From: Actinomycetes bacterium | GTDB lineage: Bacteria > Actinomycetota > Acidimicrobiia > Acidimicrobiales > UBA8190 | DNA length: 11,358 nucleotides | Direction of reading: 5' to 3' | Assembly: GCA_021798135.1 (NCBI GenBank) | Contig: JAJZYI010000092.1 | Span: forward strand, 1 to 11,358 | Shown here: one piece after another, positions 1-7,004 of the stretch | Numbering within the stretch: position 1 is the first letter of the stretch | Layout: each line of letters begins with the position of its first letter | The notes under the pieces: generated by a model | What the model was told of the DNA's origin: nothing | Database searches by the model: none | What the model saw: the letters and a program-made list of their open reading frames with translations, nothing else | Position numbers and translations under genes: made by a program

Positions 1-1
1 C

Positions 2-1228
2 AGCGCGGCGACGGTCGCCCGGCGCCGGCGGGTGGCGGTCGCCCTGCTGGCCCTGCTCGTGGCGGTGCCGGTGCTGGTCGTCGTCCGGCTCGGTGGCAGC
101 GTCGCCGCCCCGGTGCTCGCACCGGCCGCGTTCGGCCGCCTGGTGGCGGCGGGAGCCGCGCCCGCGCTGCCGTGGCCCGCGGTGGGCCAGGGCGCCGTGG
201 GCGTGCCGTCACTGGGCCTGGTCGTGCAGCCGAAGGCCCAGACGCCGGTGCCGGTGGCCAGCCTCACCAAGATGATGACGGCGTACGTCGTGCTGCGCGA
301 CCACCCGCTGTCACCGACGGCGTCGGGACCCGTCATCACCATGACCGCGACCGACGTGGCCGACGCCGCCGGCGACGCCGCGCGCAACGACACCATGGTG
401 CCCGTCGTCGCCGGGGAGACCCTGACGGAGCGGCAGCTGCTCGACGGCCTGATGGTGCACTCGGCCAACAACTTCGCCGACACCCTCGCCCGCTGGGACG
501 CCGGCAGCATCGCCGCCTTCGTGGCCAGGATGAACGCCACGGCGGCCGGCATGGGCATGGGGTCCACCCACTACGCCGACGCCAGCGGGGTCAGCCACGG
601 TTCCGTGAGCACCGCCGCCGACCAGATCAGGCTGGCCGCCCGGGCGATGGCGTCGCCGACCTTCGCCGCCATCGTCGACCAGCGCAGCGTCGACCTGCCG
701 CTCGGCGGCCTGCTGGCCAACTACGTGCAGGCGGTCGGCACGGGCGGTGTCGTCGGCATCAAGTCCGGCTTCACCCAGGCGGCGCTCGGGTGCGTCGTGC
801 TCGCGGCCTACCGGGAGGTCGCCGGGCGGCGGGTGCTGCTGCTGGCGGCCGTCACCGGCCAGCCCGGCTACCGGGCGCTCGACCAGGCCCAGTCCGTGGG
901 CCTCGGGCTCATCGACGCCGCCGCGGCGGCACTGCGCGTGGCGCCGGTGGTGGCCCGGGGCACGGTCGCCGGCCGGGTGCGCGTGCCCTGGGTGGCCCCG
1001 GCGCAGGCACCGGTCGTGCGGGTCGCACGTTCGGTGTCGGTCCTCGCCTGGCCGGGCAGCACCGTGCACCGCGTGCTGGCGGCGAGCCGCCCGCTGCGCC
1101 TGCCGCTGGCCGCCGGTGACCGGGTCGGCACGCTGGTGGTGACGGAAGGAGCGCTGCGGGTCACGGTGCCGCTGGTCCTCGACGGCGCCGTGCGGCCGCC
1201 GTCGGCGCTCTGGCGCCTGCTGCGCTGA
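2..1228 (+). CDS. D-alanyl-D-alanine carboxypeptidase (peptidase S11 / PBP5-like), 5' end outside window
   Basis: Penicillin-binding serine hydrolase predicted to remove the terminal D-Ala of peptidoglycan pentapeptides outside the membrane. All three active-site motifs of the family are visible. Numbered from the GTG at 32, they are SLTK (S77, K80), SAN (144-146) and KSG (244-246), the last a Ser variant of the usual KTG. A hydrophobic segment (about residues 1-17) acts as signal or membrane anchor. The C-terminal part (about 310-398) resembles the beta-rich domain that follows the catalytic domain in PBP5 proteins and ends in WRLLR. The frame stays open to the window edge. The codons just before 32 encode Ala-Arg-Arg-Arg-Arg-Val, a typical positively charged flank of a membrane segment, so the true start is probably upstream of the window. 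The product class is clear; whether it is a carboxypeptidase or an endopeptidase is not. Confidence 0.88.
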   Translation, partial: SAATVARRRRVAVALLALLVAVPVLVVVRLGGSVAAPVLAPAAFGRLVAAGAAPALPWPAVGQGAVGVPSLGLVVQPKAQTPVPVASLTKMMTAYVVLRDHPLSPTASGPVITMTATDVADAAGDAARNDTMVPVVAGETLTERQLLDGLMVHSANNFADTLARWDAGSIAAFVARMNATAAGMGMGSTHYADASGVSHGSVSTAADQIRLAARAMASPTFAAIVDQRSVDLPLGGLLANYVQAVGTGGVVGIKSGFTQAALGCVVLAAYREVAGRRVLLLAAVTGQPGYRALDQAQSVGLGLIDAAAAALRVAPVVARGTVAGRVRVPWVAPAQAPVVRVARSVSVLAWPGSTVHRVLAASRPLRLPLAAGDRVGTLVVTEGALRVTVPLVLDGAVRPPSALWRLLR

Positions 1229-1296
1229 CGGTGAGGATCGCGCCAGCGGAGCGGTCCCGGGACGGAGCGGAGCCAGCATGTGCGGCCGGTGGCAAC

Positions 1297-1302
1297 TACC
1301 CT
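1297..1302 (+). promoter_or_regulatory. -10 hexamer (TACCCT) of a probable leaderless thrB promoter
   Basis: TACCCT fits the actinobacterial -10 pattern TAnnnT and ends 7 nt before the GTG at 1310. Transcription would therefore start at or next to the start codon. I see no convincing -35 element and no Shine-Dalgarno sequence. The same arrangement occurs before miaB and dapD, which strengthens the call. Confidence 0.55.
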
Positions 1303-1309
1303 GGCCGCC

Positions 1310-2215
1310 GTGCGAGCCCGAGCGCCTGCCTCCACCGCCAACCTCGGCCCCGGGTTCGACGTGCTGGCGCTCGCGCTGGGGCTGCACGTGGAGGTGGAGG
1401 TGACGCCGGCGGACCGGCTGACGGTCCGGGCCGAGGGCGAGGGAGCCGACCTGCCGGCGGACGCGAGCCACCTGGCCGCCTCGGTCGCCATCGACGTGGT
1501 CGGGCACGACCGCCTGTCCATCACCGTGCGGTCGGCGATCCCCGTCGCCCGCGGCCTCGGCTCGTCGGCCGCGCTCGCCGCGGCAGCCGCGGCCGCCGCC
1601 GGCTCGCGTGACCCCCTCGGGGTCGCGGCCCGGGTCGACGGGCACCCGGAGAACGCCGCGGCGTCGGTGGTGGGTGGCCTCGTCGCCGCCACGTCGGTGC
1701 GGGGGGCGGTGCGCGCCGTGCGCATGCCGCTCGATCCCCGGCTGGGGTTCGTGGTGGTCGTGCCCGACCGCTCGCTCGCCACGTCCAAGGCTCGCCAGGC
1801 CCTGCCCCGTGACGTGCCGCGCTCCGACGCGACCTTCAACCTCGGGCGGATGGCCCTGCTGCTCGCCGGGCTGGCGGACCGCGACGTGCTGGTGCGCGAG
1901 GCCGGCGAGGACCGACTCCACCAGGACTACAGGACGCCGCTGTTCCCGGAGGCGCCGCACCTCATGGCCCGCCTCGTCGACGGCGGGGCCCGGCTCGCCT
2001 GCTGGAGCGGGGCCGGGCCGTCGCTGCTGGCCGTGTGCGACGGCGAACGCGCCGGCGAGGTCCGGCGCAGCGCCGAGGCCGCCATGGCCGACCTGGCCGT
2101 GCCGGGCCATGCGCTGGCGCTGCAGCCGGACCTCGACGGGCTCGTCGTGCAGCGGGGCGGCGAGTGGGTGCCCGTGGCGCCGAGGCCCGGCGTGGACGTC
2201 GCGGGGGTCCCGTAG
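1310..2215 (+). CDS. thrB: Homoserine kinase (GHMP kinase family)
   Basis: Phosphorylates L-homoserine with ATP to O-phosphohomoserine, the step before threonine synthase. The three GHMP-kinase motifs are present in order: N-terminal PASTANLGPGFD (residues 6-17), the phosphate-binding loop PVARGLGSSAAL (78-89) and the C-terminal glycine-rich CWSGAGPS (231-238). The length of 301 residues is normal for ThrB. I place the start at GTG 1310. It gives the usual short N-terminus before motif 1 and lies 7 nt after a TACCCT hexamer. A GTG at 1280 in the same frame would add ten residues unlike the family. The TAG stop (2213-2215) also forms the first bases of the putative miaB -10 element. Other GHMP kinases, such as mevalonate kinase, are less likely because the N-terminal motif is that of homoserine kinase. 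Confidence 0.9.
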   Translation: MRARAPASTANLGPGFDVLALALGLHVEVEVTPADRLTVRAEGEGADLPADASHLAASVAIDVVGHDRLSITVRSAIPVARGLGSSAALAAAAAAAAGSRDPLGVAARVDGHPENAAASVVGGLVAATSVRGAVRAVRMPLDPRLGFVVVVPDRSLATSKARQALPRDVPRSDATFNLGRMALLLAGLADRDVLVREAGEDRLHQDYRTPLFPEAPHLMARLVDGGARLACWSGAGPSLLAVCDGERAGEVRRSAEAAMADLAVPGHALALQPDLDGLVVQRGGEWVPVAPRPGVDVAGVP

Positions 2216-2218
2216 ACT
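2213..2218 (+). promoter_or_regulatory. -10 hexamer (TAGACT) of a probable leaderless miaB promoter, overlapping the thrB stop codon
   Basis: TAGACT matches TAnnnT and is followed by 6 nt and then the GTG start of miaB at 2225, the spacing expected when the transcript begins at the start codon. Its first three bases are the thrB stop codon TAG. A weak -35-like TGGACG at 2193-2198 would leave only a 14-nt spacer, so I do not rely on it. Confidence 0.55.
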
Positions 2219-2224
2219 GGTCCG

Positions 2225-3619
2225 GTGACCCGGAAGTTCATGGTCCGCACCTTCGGGTGCCAGATGAACGAGCACGACTCCGAGCGGATCGCCGGCCTGC
2301 TCGTCGCCGACGGCCTCGAGCCGACCGACGACCTGGAGCAGGCCGACGTCGTCGTGCTCAACACCTGCTGCATCCGCGAGAACGCCGACAACAGGCTCTA
2401 CGGCCACCTCGGCCACCTGAAGGCGCTGCGCGACCGCCGCCCGGGCATGCAGATCGCGGTGGGGGGGTGCCTCGCACAGAAGGACCGCGACGAGCTGCGC
2501 CGGCGGGCGCCGCACGTGGACGTGGTGTTCGGCACCCACAACCTGTCCCGGGCGCCGGCGCTGCTGCGCCAGGCGGCCGCCGAGGGCCCGGTCGTGGAGG
2601 TCCTGGACGCTCCGGACCCTGCCGGCGACCCCGCCCCCAGCCCCGCGGCGGTGCGGGACCTGCCGTACGCGGCGTGGGTGACCATCCAGACCGGCTGCGA
2701 CAACTCGTGCGCGTTCTGCATCGTGCCGCAGGTGCGCGGGCCCGAGGCGAGCCGGCGGGTCGACGCCGTCGTCGCCGAGGTGCACGAGCTGGCGGCCGCC
2801 GGGGTGACCGAGGTCACGCTGCTGGGCCAGAACGTCAACTCCTACGGACGCGACCTCACGCGCCGGCGGCCGCTGTTCGCCGAGCTGCTGCGGGCCGTCG
2901 GCTCGGTCGAGGGCATCCGGCGGGTGCGGTTCACGAGCCCGCACCCCAAGGACCTGCGGCCCGAGACCATCGCCGCCATGGCCGAGGTCCCCGCCGTCTG
3001 CGAGCACCTCCACCTGCCCCTGCAGTCGGGCAGCGACCGCGTGCTGGCGGCCATGCGCCGCGGCTACCGGGCCGAGCGCTACCTGGAGCGCCTGGCGGCG
3101 GCCCGCCGGGCCGTGCCGGACCTGGCCGTCACCACCGACGTCATCGTCGGGTTCCCCGGCGAGACGGAGGACGACTTCGCCGACACCCTCGCCGTCGTGG
3201 CCGAAGCCGGCTACGACAGCGCCTACACGTTCATCTTCTCGCCACGTCCCGGCACCCGCGCCGCGGCGATGACGGACCGGTTCGTCGCCCCCGAGGTCGT
3301 GGCGGACCGGTTCGAGCGGCTGCGTACGGTGGTGGAGCGCTCCGCCCTGGCGCGCCACCAGGCCCGCGTCGGTCGGGTCGAAGAGGTGCTGGTGGAGGGG
3401 CCCTCGGCGCGCGACGAGCAGGTGTGGAGCGGTCGGACCCGGCAGAACAAGCTGGTCCACGTGGCGGGCGGCGCCCCGGCCGAGTGGCCCCGCCCGGGTG
3501 CCTACGCCACCGTCGAGGTCCTGCGCGCCGCTCCGCACTTCCTCCACGGCCGGGCGGTGGCGGTCACCGCGCCGCCGCGGCACCGCGTCCGGATCCCCGT
3601 GGCCGCGTCGGCCGGCTGA
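2225..3619 (+). CDS. miaB: tRNA-2-methylthio-N6-dimethylallyladenosine synthase MiaB (radical SAM)
   Basis: Adds a methylthio group to C2 of isopentenyl-adenosine 37 in tRNAs that read codons starting with U. The order of parts is that of methylthiotransferases. An N-terminal UPF0004-type domain carries the auxiliary [4Fe-4S] cysteines C12 (TFGCQMN), C48 (NTCCIREN) and C82 (GGCLAQ). A radical-SAM domain has the CxxxCxxC motif at C158, C162 and C165. A C-terminal TRAM-like RNA-binding domain covers about residues 375-450. The 464-residue length is normal. MiaB is favoured over RimO or MtaB by the NTCxIRENA and GQNVNSYG stretches. miaA follows after 5 bp, so enzyme and substrate maker are probably co-transcribed. 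A run of seven G (2461-2467) lies just before the C82 codon. Confidence 0.95.
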   Translation: MTRKFMVRTFGCQMNEHDSERIAGLLVADGLEPTDDLEQADVVVLNTCCIRENADNRLYGHLGHLKALRDRRPGMQIAVGGCLAQKDRDELRRRAPHVDVVFGTHNLSRAPALLRQAAAEGPVVEVLDAPDPAGDPAPSPAAVRDLPYAAWVTIQTGCDNSCAFCIVPQVRGPEASRRVDAVVAEVHELAAAGVTEVTLLGQNVNSYGRDLTRRRPLFAELLRAVGSVEGIRRVRFTSPHPKDLRPETIAAMAEVPAVCEHLHLPLQSGSDRVLAAMRRGYRAERYLERLAAARRAVPDLAVTTDVIVGFPGETEDDFADTLAVVAEAGYDSAYTFIFSPRPGTRAAAMTDRFVAPEVVADRFERLRTVVERSALARHQARVGRVEEVLVEGPSARDEQVWSGRTRQNKLVHVAGGAPAEWPRPGAYATVEVLRAAPHFLHGRAVAVTAPPRHRVRIPVAASAG

Positions 3620-3624
3620 GCACC

Positions 3625-4650
3625 ATGGCGACGGCGGCAGCCGGCAGCGCCTCGGCGCCCGGGACGACGGCAGGGGGCGCCACCGGCCGCCTCGCGGGCG
3701 GTGGGTGCCGGCGCAGGCCCCGCGGCGGGCACGTCGCCGTGGTGGGGACGACCGCGTCCGGCAAGTCTGCGCTGGCGATGGCCCTCGCCGCCGCCCGACC
3801 GGGCGCGGAGATCGTCTCGGTGGACTCCATGGCCGTCTACCGGGACATGGACATCGCCACGGCCAAGCCGGCGCCGGCAGACCGGGCGGCGGTGGCGCAC
3901 CACATGGTCGACGTGGCGGACCCTGCCGAGGAGTACGGCGTGGCCCGCTACCAGCGCGAGGCCCTGGCCGTGCTGGCCGAGGTCGAGCGGCGTGGCCGGC
4001 GGGCCATCCTGGTGGGCGGCACCGGCCTGTACCTGCGAGCGCTCCTGGACGACCTCGACCTGCCCGGCCGCTGGCCCGACGTCGCCGCCGCGGTGGAGCG
4101 CGACGCGGCGGGCCCGGGCGGGCTCGCCGCGCTGCACCGCCGCCTGGGCGCCCTCGACCCCGTGGCGGCGGCGAGGATCGAGCCGGGCAACCGCCGGCGC
4201 CTGGTGCGGGCGCTCGAGGTGACCATCGGCTCGGGCCGGCCGTTCTCGTCGTTCGGCCCGGGCCTGGAGCGCTACCCGCCGTGCCCGGTCGTGCAGGTCG
4301 GCATCCCCTTCGACCGGCCGGTGGTCGACCGCCGCATCGGCGAGCGCCTGGCCCGGTGGATGGACGCCGGGCTGCTCCAGGAGGTGCGCCGTCTCGCCCG
4401 CCGGCCCCGCGGCCTGTCGAGGACGGCCCGCCAGGCGCTCGCGTACCGCGAGCTGCTGGCCCACGTCGAGCAGGGCGTCGGCCTCGCCGAGGCGCTCGCC
4501 GAGGCCGACCGGCGGACCCGCGCCCTGGCCCGGCGCCAGTGGTCGTGGTTCCGTCGCGACCCGAGGGTGCGCTGGCTCGACCCGTCGGGCGACCTGGTGG
4601 AGCAGGCGCTCGCCGCGTGGGACGCGGCGGTGGCGGCGAGCGGGCGGTGA
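3625..4650 (+). CDS. miaA: tRNA dimethylallyltransferase MiaA
   Basis: Transfers a dimethylallyl group from dimethylallyl diphosphate to N6 of adenosine 37 in tRNA, making the substrate of MiaB encoded just upstream. Visible signatures are the P-loop GTTASGKS (residues 41-48), DSMAVYRDMDIATAKP (from D67), HHMVDVADP and AILVGGTGLYLRALL. In the second motif the usual Gln of DSxQ is Ala70, a substitution worth noting at a conserved position. The protein is 341 residues, longer than the usual roughly 300. The excess is mostly an Ala/Gly/Thr-rich then Arg-rich N-terminal stretch of about 36 residues before the first strand HVAVVG. The only later in-frame start I see before the P-loop (GTG 3739) would cut into that strand, so ATG 3625 is preferred. 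The stop shares one base with the dapF start (TGATG), suggesting translational coupling. Confidence 0.94.
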   Translation: MATAAAGSASAPGTTAGGATGRLAGGGCRRRPRGGHVAVVGTTASGKSALAMALAAARPGAEIVSVDSMAVYRDMDIATAKPAPADRAAVAHHMVDVADPAEEYGVARYQREALAVLAEVERRGRRAILVGGTGLYLRALLDDLDLPGRWPDVAAAVERDAAGPGGLAALHRRLGALDPVAAARIEPGNRRRLVRALEVTIGSGRPFSSFGPGLERYPPCPVVQVGIPFDRPVVDRRIGERLARWMDAGLLQEVRRLARRPRGLSRTARQALAYRELLAHVEQGVGLAEALAEADRRTRALARRQWSWFRRDPRVRWLDPSGDLVEQALAAWDAAVAASGR

Positions 4651-5636
4651 TGGGCGGCGACCGGACCCTGCGGCTGGCGAAGTACCACGGCGCCGGCAAC
4701 GACTTCCTCGTCCTGGTGGACCTGGACGGGCGCCGGCCCGTGTCGGCCGCCGAAGCCCGGGCCCTGTGCGACCGGCGGCGCGGCGTGGGCGCGGACGGCG
4801 TGCTGCGAGCCGTCGCCGGCAACGGCACGGACCTGCGTATGGAGCTGCGCAACGCCGACGGGTCGGTCGCCGAGATGAGCGGCAACGGCATCCGCTGCCT
4901 GGTGCACGCCGTCGTCGACGCCGGTGCCGCCGGCGAGGGGACGGTGTCGGTTGCCACCGCCGCCGGCGTCCGCCACGTCGCCATCGAGCTCGGACCGGCA
5001 CCGGGCACGGCGCGTGCCGAGGTCGACATGGGGGAGCCCGTGCTCGGCAGCGAGCTGCGCGTGCGGGTCGGGCCGGCGGGTGCCGCACCGGCGCCGCCGG
5101 CCGATGCCGACGCCGATGCCGATGCCGATGCCGATGCCGACGCCGATGCCGTTGTCGCCCGGCTGCTCGCGCAGCTCGCGGCCCGACTGGCGGCCGGCGG
5201 GGCGCCCCCGGGCGAGCTCCGGGCGCGGCGGGTCGACATGGGCAACCCGCACCTGGTGGTCCTGGTGCCCGACGTCGATGCGGCGGTGGTGCGCTCCTGG
5301 GGGTCGGCGGTGGACGGCGCCGTCCCGGGCGGGACGAACGTGGAGCTGGTGCGGGCGGCGCGGCGGGACCTGATCGAGCTGGGCGTGTGGGAGCGCGGCG
5401 CCGGCGCCACCCTGGCGTGCGGCACGGGGAGCTGCGCGTCGGCTGCCGCCTGCTGGGCCTGGGACGTCGCCGACGCCCCGGTCACGGTGCGCAATCCCGG
5501 AGGGGACCTGCGGGTCGACCGGCGCGGCGCGCTGGCCGTGCTCGGCGGCCCCTCGGCCCGGGTGGCCGAGGTGGCGGTCGACGAGGAGGTCCTGGCCGCG
5601 ATGGCCGGCGACGCGGCGGGGGCGGGCCGACCGTGA
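4650..5636 (+). CDS. dapF: Diaminopimelate epimerase DapF with an Ala-Asp repeat insertion
   Basis: Cofactor-independent epimerase converting LL-diaminopimelate to meso-diaminopimelate, the last step before lysine and peptidoglycan precursor synthesis. Both catalytic cysteines are present: C83 in EMSGNGIRC and C257 in ACGTGSCAS. Other family landmarks are KYHGAGNDF (11-19), VDMGNPHLVVL, GTNVELV and WERGAGATL. At 328 residues it is longer than the typical 270-290. The excess is an insertion of roughly 40 residues before VDMGNPH that contains (Ala-Asp)8-Ala, encoded by a GCCGAY hexamer repeat. The frame is intact on both sides and both active-site halves are complete, so I expect a working enzyme. 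ATG 4650 overlaps the miaA stop; GTG 4647 directly before it is a possible alternative start. The stop overlaps the hflX start. Confidence 0.94.
   Translation: MGGDRTLRLAKYHGAGNDFLVLVDLDGRRPVSAAEARALCDRRRGVGADGVLRAVAGNGTDLRMELRNADGSVAEMSGNGIRCLVHAVVDAGAAGEGTVSVATAAGVRHVAIELGPAPGTARAEVDMGEPVLGSELRVRVGPAGAAPAPPADADADADADADADADAVVARLLAQLAARLAAGGAPPGELRARRVDMGNPHLVVLVPDVDAAVVRSWGSAVDGAVPGGTNVELVRAARRDLIELGVWERGAGATLACGTGSCASAAACWAWDVADAPVTVRNPGGDLRVDRRGALAVLGGPSARVAEVAVDEEVLAAMAGDAAGAGRP
5100..5147 (+). repeat. In-frame hexanucleotide microsatellite (GCCGAY)8 inside dapF
   Basis: Eight consecutive GCCGAT or GCCGAC units (third bases T, C, T, T, T, T, C, T) encode (Ala-Asp)8. The six-base unit keeps the reading frame when copies are gained or lost. 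On the opposite strand it gives alternating Gly-Ile in a shadow frame, which is not a gene. Confidence 0.95.
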
Positions 5637-6925
5637 CGCTCATCGACCGGCGGTTCCGGGAGCGGATCGTGCTGGTGGGCGTGGTGTTCCCGTGGGTGTC
5701 GGGAGCGTCCGTCGAGGCGGGGCTCGACGAGCTGGCGCTGCTGGTGGGCACGGCCGGGGCGGACGTCGTCGGCCGGGTGGTCCAGCGCCGTCAGAGCCCC
5801 GACCCGGCCACCTACGTCGGCCAGGGCAAGGCCCGCGAGCTGCACGAGCTGGCGGAGACCGTGGACGCCGACACCGTCGTGTTCGACGAGGAGCTCACCC
5901 CGGCCCAGCAGCGCAACCTCGAGAAGATCCTGGGCCGCACCGCCATCGACCGCACCGCGGTGATCCTCGACATCTTCGCCCAGAACGCCCGGAGCCAGGA
6001 AGGCAAGGCGCAGGTCGAGCTGGCCATGCTCCGCTACCGGCTCCCGCGGCTGCGCGGGCGGGGCAGCCAGCTCAGCCAGCAGGCCGGTGGCATCGGCACC
6101 CGCGGGCCGGGTGAGACCCAGCTCGAGGTGGACCGGCGCCGGCTGCTGCGCCGGATGACCGCCCTGGAGTCGGAGCTGCGGCACGTCGCCGCGACGCGCC
6201 GGACCCAGGCGCGCTGGCGCGAGCGGTCCCGGCAGCGGACGGTGTCGCTGGTCGGGTACACCAACGCCGGCAAGTCGACGCTGCTCAACGCGCTGACCGA
6301 CGCCCAGGTGGTGGTGGCGGACCGCCTCTTCTCCACGCTGGACCCGCGCACCCGCCGCCTGGCGCTGCCCGGTGGCGAGATGGTCCTCGCGTCCGACACC
6401 GTCGGCTTCGTCCGCAAGCTCCCGCACCAGCTGGTGGAGGCGTTCCGGTCCACCCTGGAGGTGGTGCGCGAGGCGGACCTGCTGGTGCACGTCGTCGACG
6501 GCTCCGCCGCCGACGCCGAGTCGCAGATCGAGGCGGTGCGGGACGTGCTCGGGGAGATCGGCGCCCAGGACGTCCCCGAGCTGCTGGCCGTGAACAAGGC
6601 CGACCGGGCGGGGACCGCCGCAGCCCAGCTCGCCGCCGGCCACCCCGGCGCGGTGGTGGTGTCGGCCCGGACCGGCGCCGGCCTCGACGCGCTGGTCCGG
6701 GCCGTCGGCGACCGGCTCCGGGCCGCCGACACCGTCGTGGACCTGGTGGTGCCGTTCGAGCGCGGGGACGTGCTGGCCGCCGTGCACCGCGAGGGCGAGG
6801 TCGTCGCCGAGGAGCACGGCGAGGGCGGCACGGCCGTCCGGGTGGTGCTCGACGAGGCCGGGCGGGCGCGCTTCGCCGGGTACGTGGCGGCAACGCCAGG
6901 TGGCCGGGGAGCCGACGGGGCGTGA
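5633..6925 (+). CDS. hflX: Ribosome-associated GTPase HflX
   Basis: GTPase that in other bacteria binds the 50S subunit and splits stalled or heat-stressed ribosomes. The 430-residue protein has the HflX N-terminal domain (YVGQGKARELHEL, VVFDEELTPAQQRNLE, then the RGPGETQLEVDRR stretch and a charged helical linker) followed by a G domain. G1 is GYTNAGKST (208-216), G3 is DTVGF (255-259) with the family-typical RKLPHQLVEAF after it, G4 is NKAD (321-324) and G5 is SARTG (from 344). The start is GTG 5633, whose bases overlap the dapF TGA stop (GTGA), so it is probably translated by coupling. It is the last gene of the tightly packed miaB-miaA-dapF-hflX run; a small hairpin follows its stop. Confidence 0.95.
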   Translation: MTLIDRRFRERIVLVGVVFPWVSGASVEAGLDELALLVGTAGADVVGRVVQRRQSPDPATYVGQGKARELHELAETVDADTVVFDEELTPAQQRNLEKILGRTAIDRTAVILDIFAQNARSQEGKAQVELAMLRYRLPRLRGRGSQLSQQAGGIGTRGPGETQLEVDRRRLLRRMTALESELRHVAATRRTQARWRERSRQRTVSLVGYTNAGKSTLLNALTDAQVVVADRLFSTLDPRTRRLALPGGEMVLASDTVGFVRKLPHQLVEAFRSTLEVVREADLLVHVVDGSAADAESQIEAVRDVLGEIGAQDVPELLAVNKADRAGTAAAQLAAGHPGAVVVSARTGAGLDALVRAVGDRLRAADTVVDLVVPFERGDVLAAVHREGEVVAEEHGEGGTAVRVVLDEAGRARFAGYVAATPGGRGADGA

Positions 6926-6930
6926 CGCCA

Positions 6931-6943
6931 CCGCCTGAGGCGG
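6931..6943 (+). terminator. Small hairpin after hflX, possible transcription terminator
   Basis: CCGCC-TGA-GGCGG forms a perfect 5-bp stem with a 3-nt loop 5 bp after the hflX stop. There is no T-run behind it, as is common in GC-rich actinobacteria, so termination here is only an inference. Confidence 0.35.
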
Positions 6944-6989
6944 CCGATCCCGGGCGGGCGGAGCGCCGGGGCGGCGGGCGCCGAGCCGT

Positions 6990-6995
6990 GGGAGG
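6990..6995 (+). promoter_or_regulatory. Shine-Dalgarno (GGGAGG) of dapC
   Basis: GGGAGG lies 9 nt before the ATG at 7005 and supports that start. The overlapping GAGGCT (6992-6997), 7 nt before the ATG, resembles the TAnnnT spacing seen at thrB, miaB and dapD but lacks the first T, so I read this site mainly as a ribosome binding site. Confidence 0.5.
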
Positions 6996-7004
6996 CTGCG
7001 GGTC

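Noticed and set aside
1278..1406. ATG at 1278 as a start of a small gene or of thrB
   Set aside because: It is out of frame with thrB and gives only about 42 Trp/Pro/Arg-rich codons before a stop; the homoserine kinase frame explains the region.
5100..5147. Repeat as the cause of a dapF frameshift or pseudogene
   Set aside because: The unit is six bases long, the frame is continuous and both catalytic cysteine motifs lie in the same frame on either side.
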